Of a stretch of DNA of 46,206 bases, positions 46,088-46,206 are shown in pieces. The DNA comes from a virus, in IMG/VR virus record IMGVR_UViG_3300017759_000011, positions 1-46,206 of that record, one strand, 5' to 3'. Numbering within the stretch: the stretch's first letter is position 1; every line of letters starts with the position of its first letter. The translations under genes were made by a program, and so were the position numbers. The notes below the pieces were generated by a model, which saw only the letters and a program-made list of their open reading frames with translations, was not told the origin of the DNA and did not search any database.

Positions 46088-46206
46088 TGGATTTAGATGG
46101 ACAAATTAAGTTAGGACATCTTCTTTTACAAGATAGAACATGTAAGAAGTGTGGTGACACAAAAAACTTGATTGATTGTTTTTACAGGACGAGAAAGGAT
46201 AGAGGA
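46087..46206 (+). CDS. Zinc-finger protein, possible HNH/endonuclease VII-type homing gene, 5' part only
   Basis: The first 40 codons of a gene start at the last base of the gp17 stop (TAATG), so it is translationally coupled to gp17. The protein begins 'MDLDGQIKLGHLLLQDRTCKKCGDTKNL' and continues 'CFYRTRKDRG'. A CxxC pair within 'TCKKCGDTKNL' followed by '(D/E)..FY' and basic residues is a common lead-in of phage HNH or endonuclease VII-like proteins, where a second CxxC and the nuclease follow. That part lies beyond the window, so the nuclease identity is inferred. A free-standing homing endonuclease next to a terminase gene would be typical. Confidence 0.55.
   Translation, partial: MDLDGQIKLGHLLLQDRTCKKCGDTKNLIDCFYRTRKDRG

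Noticed and set aside
1-46206. Search by eye for tRNAs, integrase, attachment sites and host photosynthesis or metabolism genes
   Set aside because: None seen. Intergenic gaps are too short for a tRNA, and every long frame reads as a virion, packaging or small phage protein.

Overview
The window is a dense, one-strand block of late virion genes from a marine T4-like myovirus, of the cyanophage or pelagiphage kind. This rests on three things. The order of recognisable products follows T4: gp25, gp6, gp7-like, gp8, a DUF4815 protein, gp13, gp14, gp15, gp16 and gp17. The tail-fibre and accessory modules are ones I associate with marine T4-like phages. The intergenic sites resemble T4 late promoters (TAAATA cores). 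The DNA is AT-rich by eye. I see no host-derived metabolic gene, tRNA, integrase, insertion sequence or CRISPR array, so the host cannot be fixed from this window. No stretch longer than 70 bases lacks a gene.

Layout. Bases 1-204 are the end of gp25. Bases 206-23821 hold the baseplate block: gp6, a giant 4069-residue gp7-like protein, gp8, and a 2548-residue DUF4815 protein where T4 carries gp9-gp12. Two small overlapping ORFs follow (23823-24219). The neck, tail-completion and packaging genes gp13, gp14, gp15 and small terminase gp16 fill 24245-28005. Bases 28019-44433 are an accessory block between gp16 and gp17. It holds a small beta-rich structural protein, a pair of related small acidic proteins, three large fibre-like proteins (1116, 1399 and 1907 aa), a coiled-coil protein and a Cys-rich, multi-module protein. 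This matches the 'hyperplastic' region between g15 and g18 described in cyanomyoviruses. Large terminase gp17 (44441-46087) and the first 40 codons of a zinc-finger gene, possibly a homing endonuclease, close the window.

How the parts work together. gp25, gp6, gp7-like and gp8 should form the baseplate wedge, with the DUF4815 protein probably peripheral. gp13 and gp14 make the neck and gp15 caps the tail sheath. gp16 and gp17 package the DNA. The fibre-like products probably carry host recognition.

The most unusual features are: (1) a duplicated cupredoxin-like domain in the 1399-aa fibre that keeps a complete set of type-1 copper ligands (His...Cys-x2-His-x2-Met); (2) a 12.2-kb gene in which a short gp7-like core is fused to thousands of residues of repeated beta-modules plus a YHYH-type domain; (3) the same small modules inserted into several otherwise conserved virion proteins; (4) a 1907-aa fibre with three LamG-like domains and tandem repeats that are identical in protein but heavily diverged at synonymous sites; (5) late-promoter-like motifs built into the stop codons of upstream genes.
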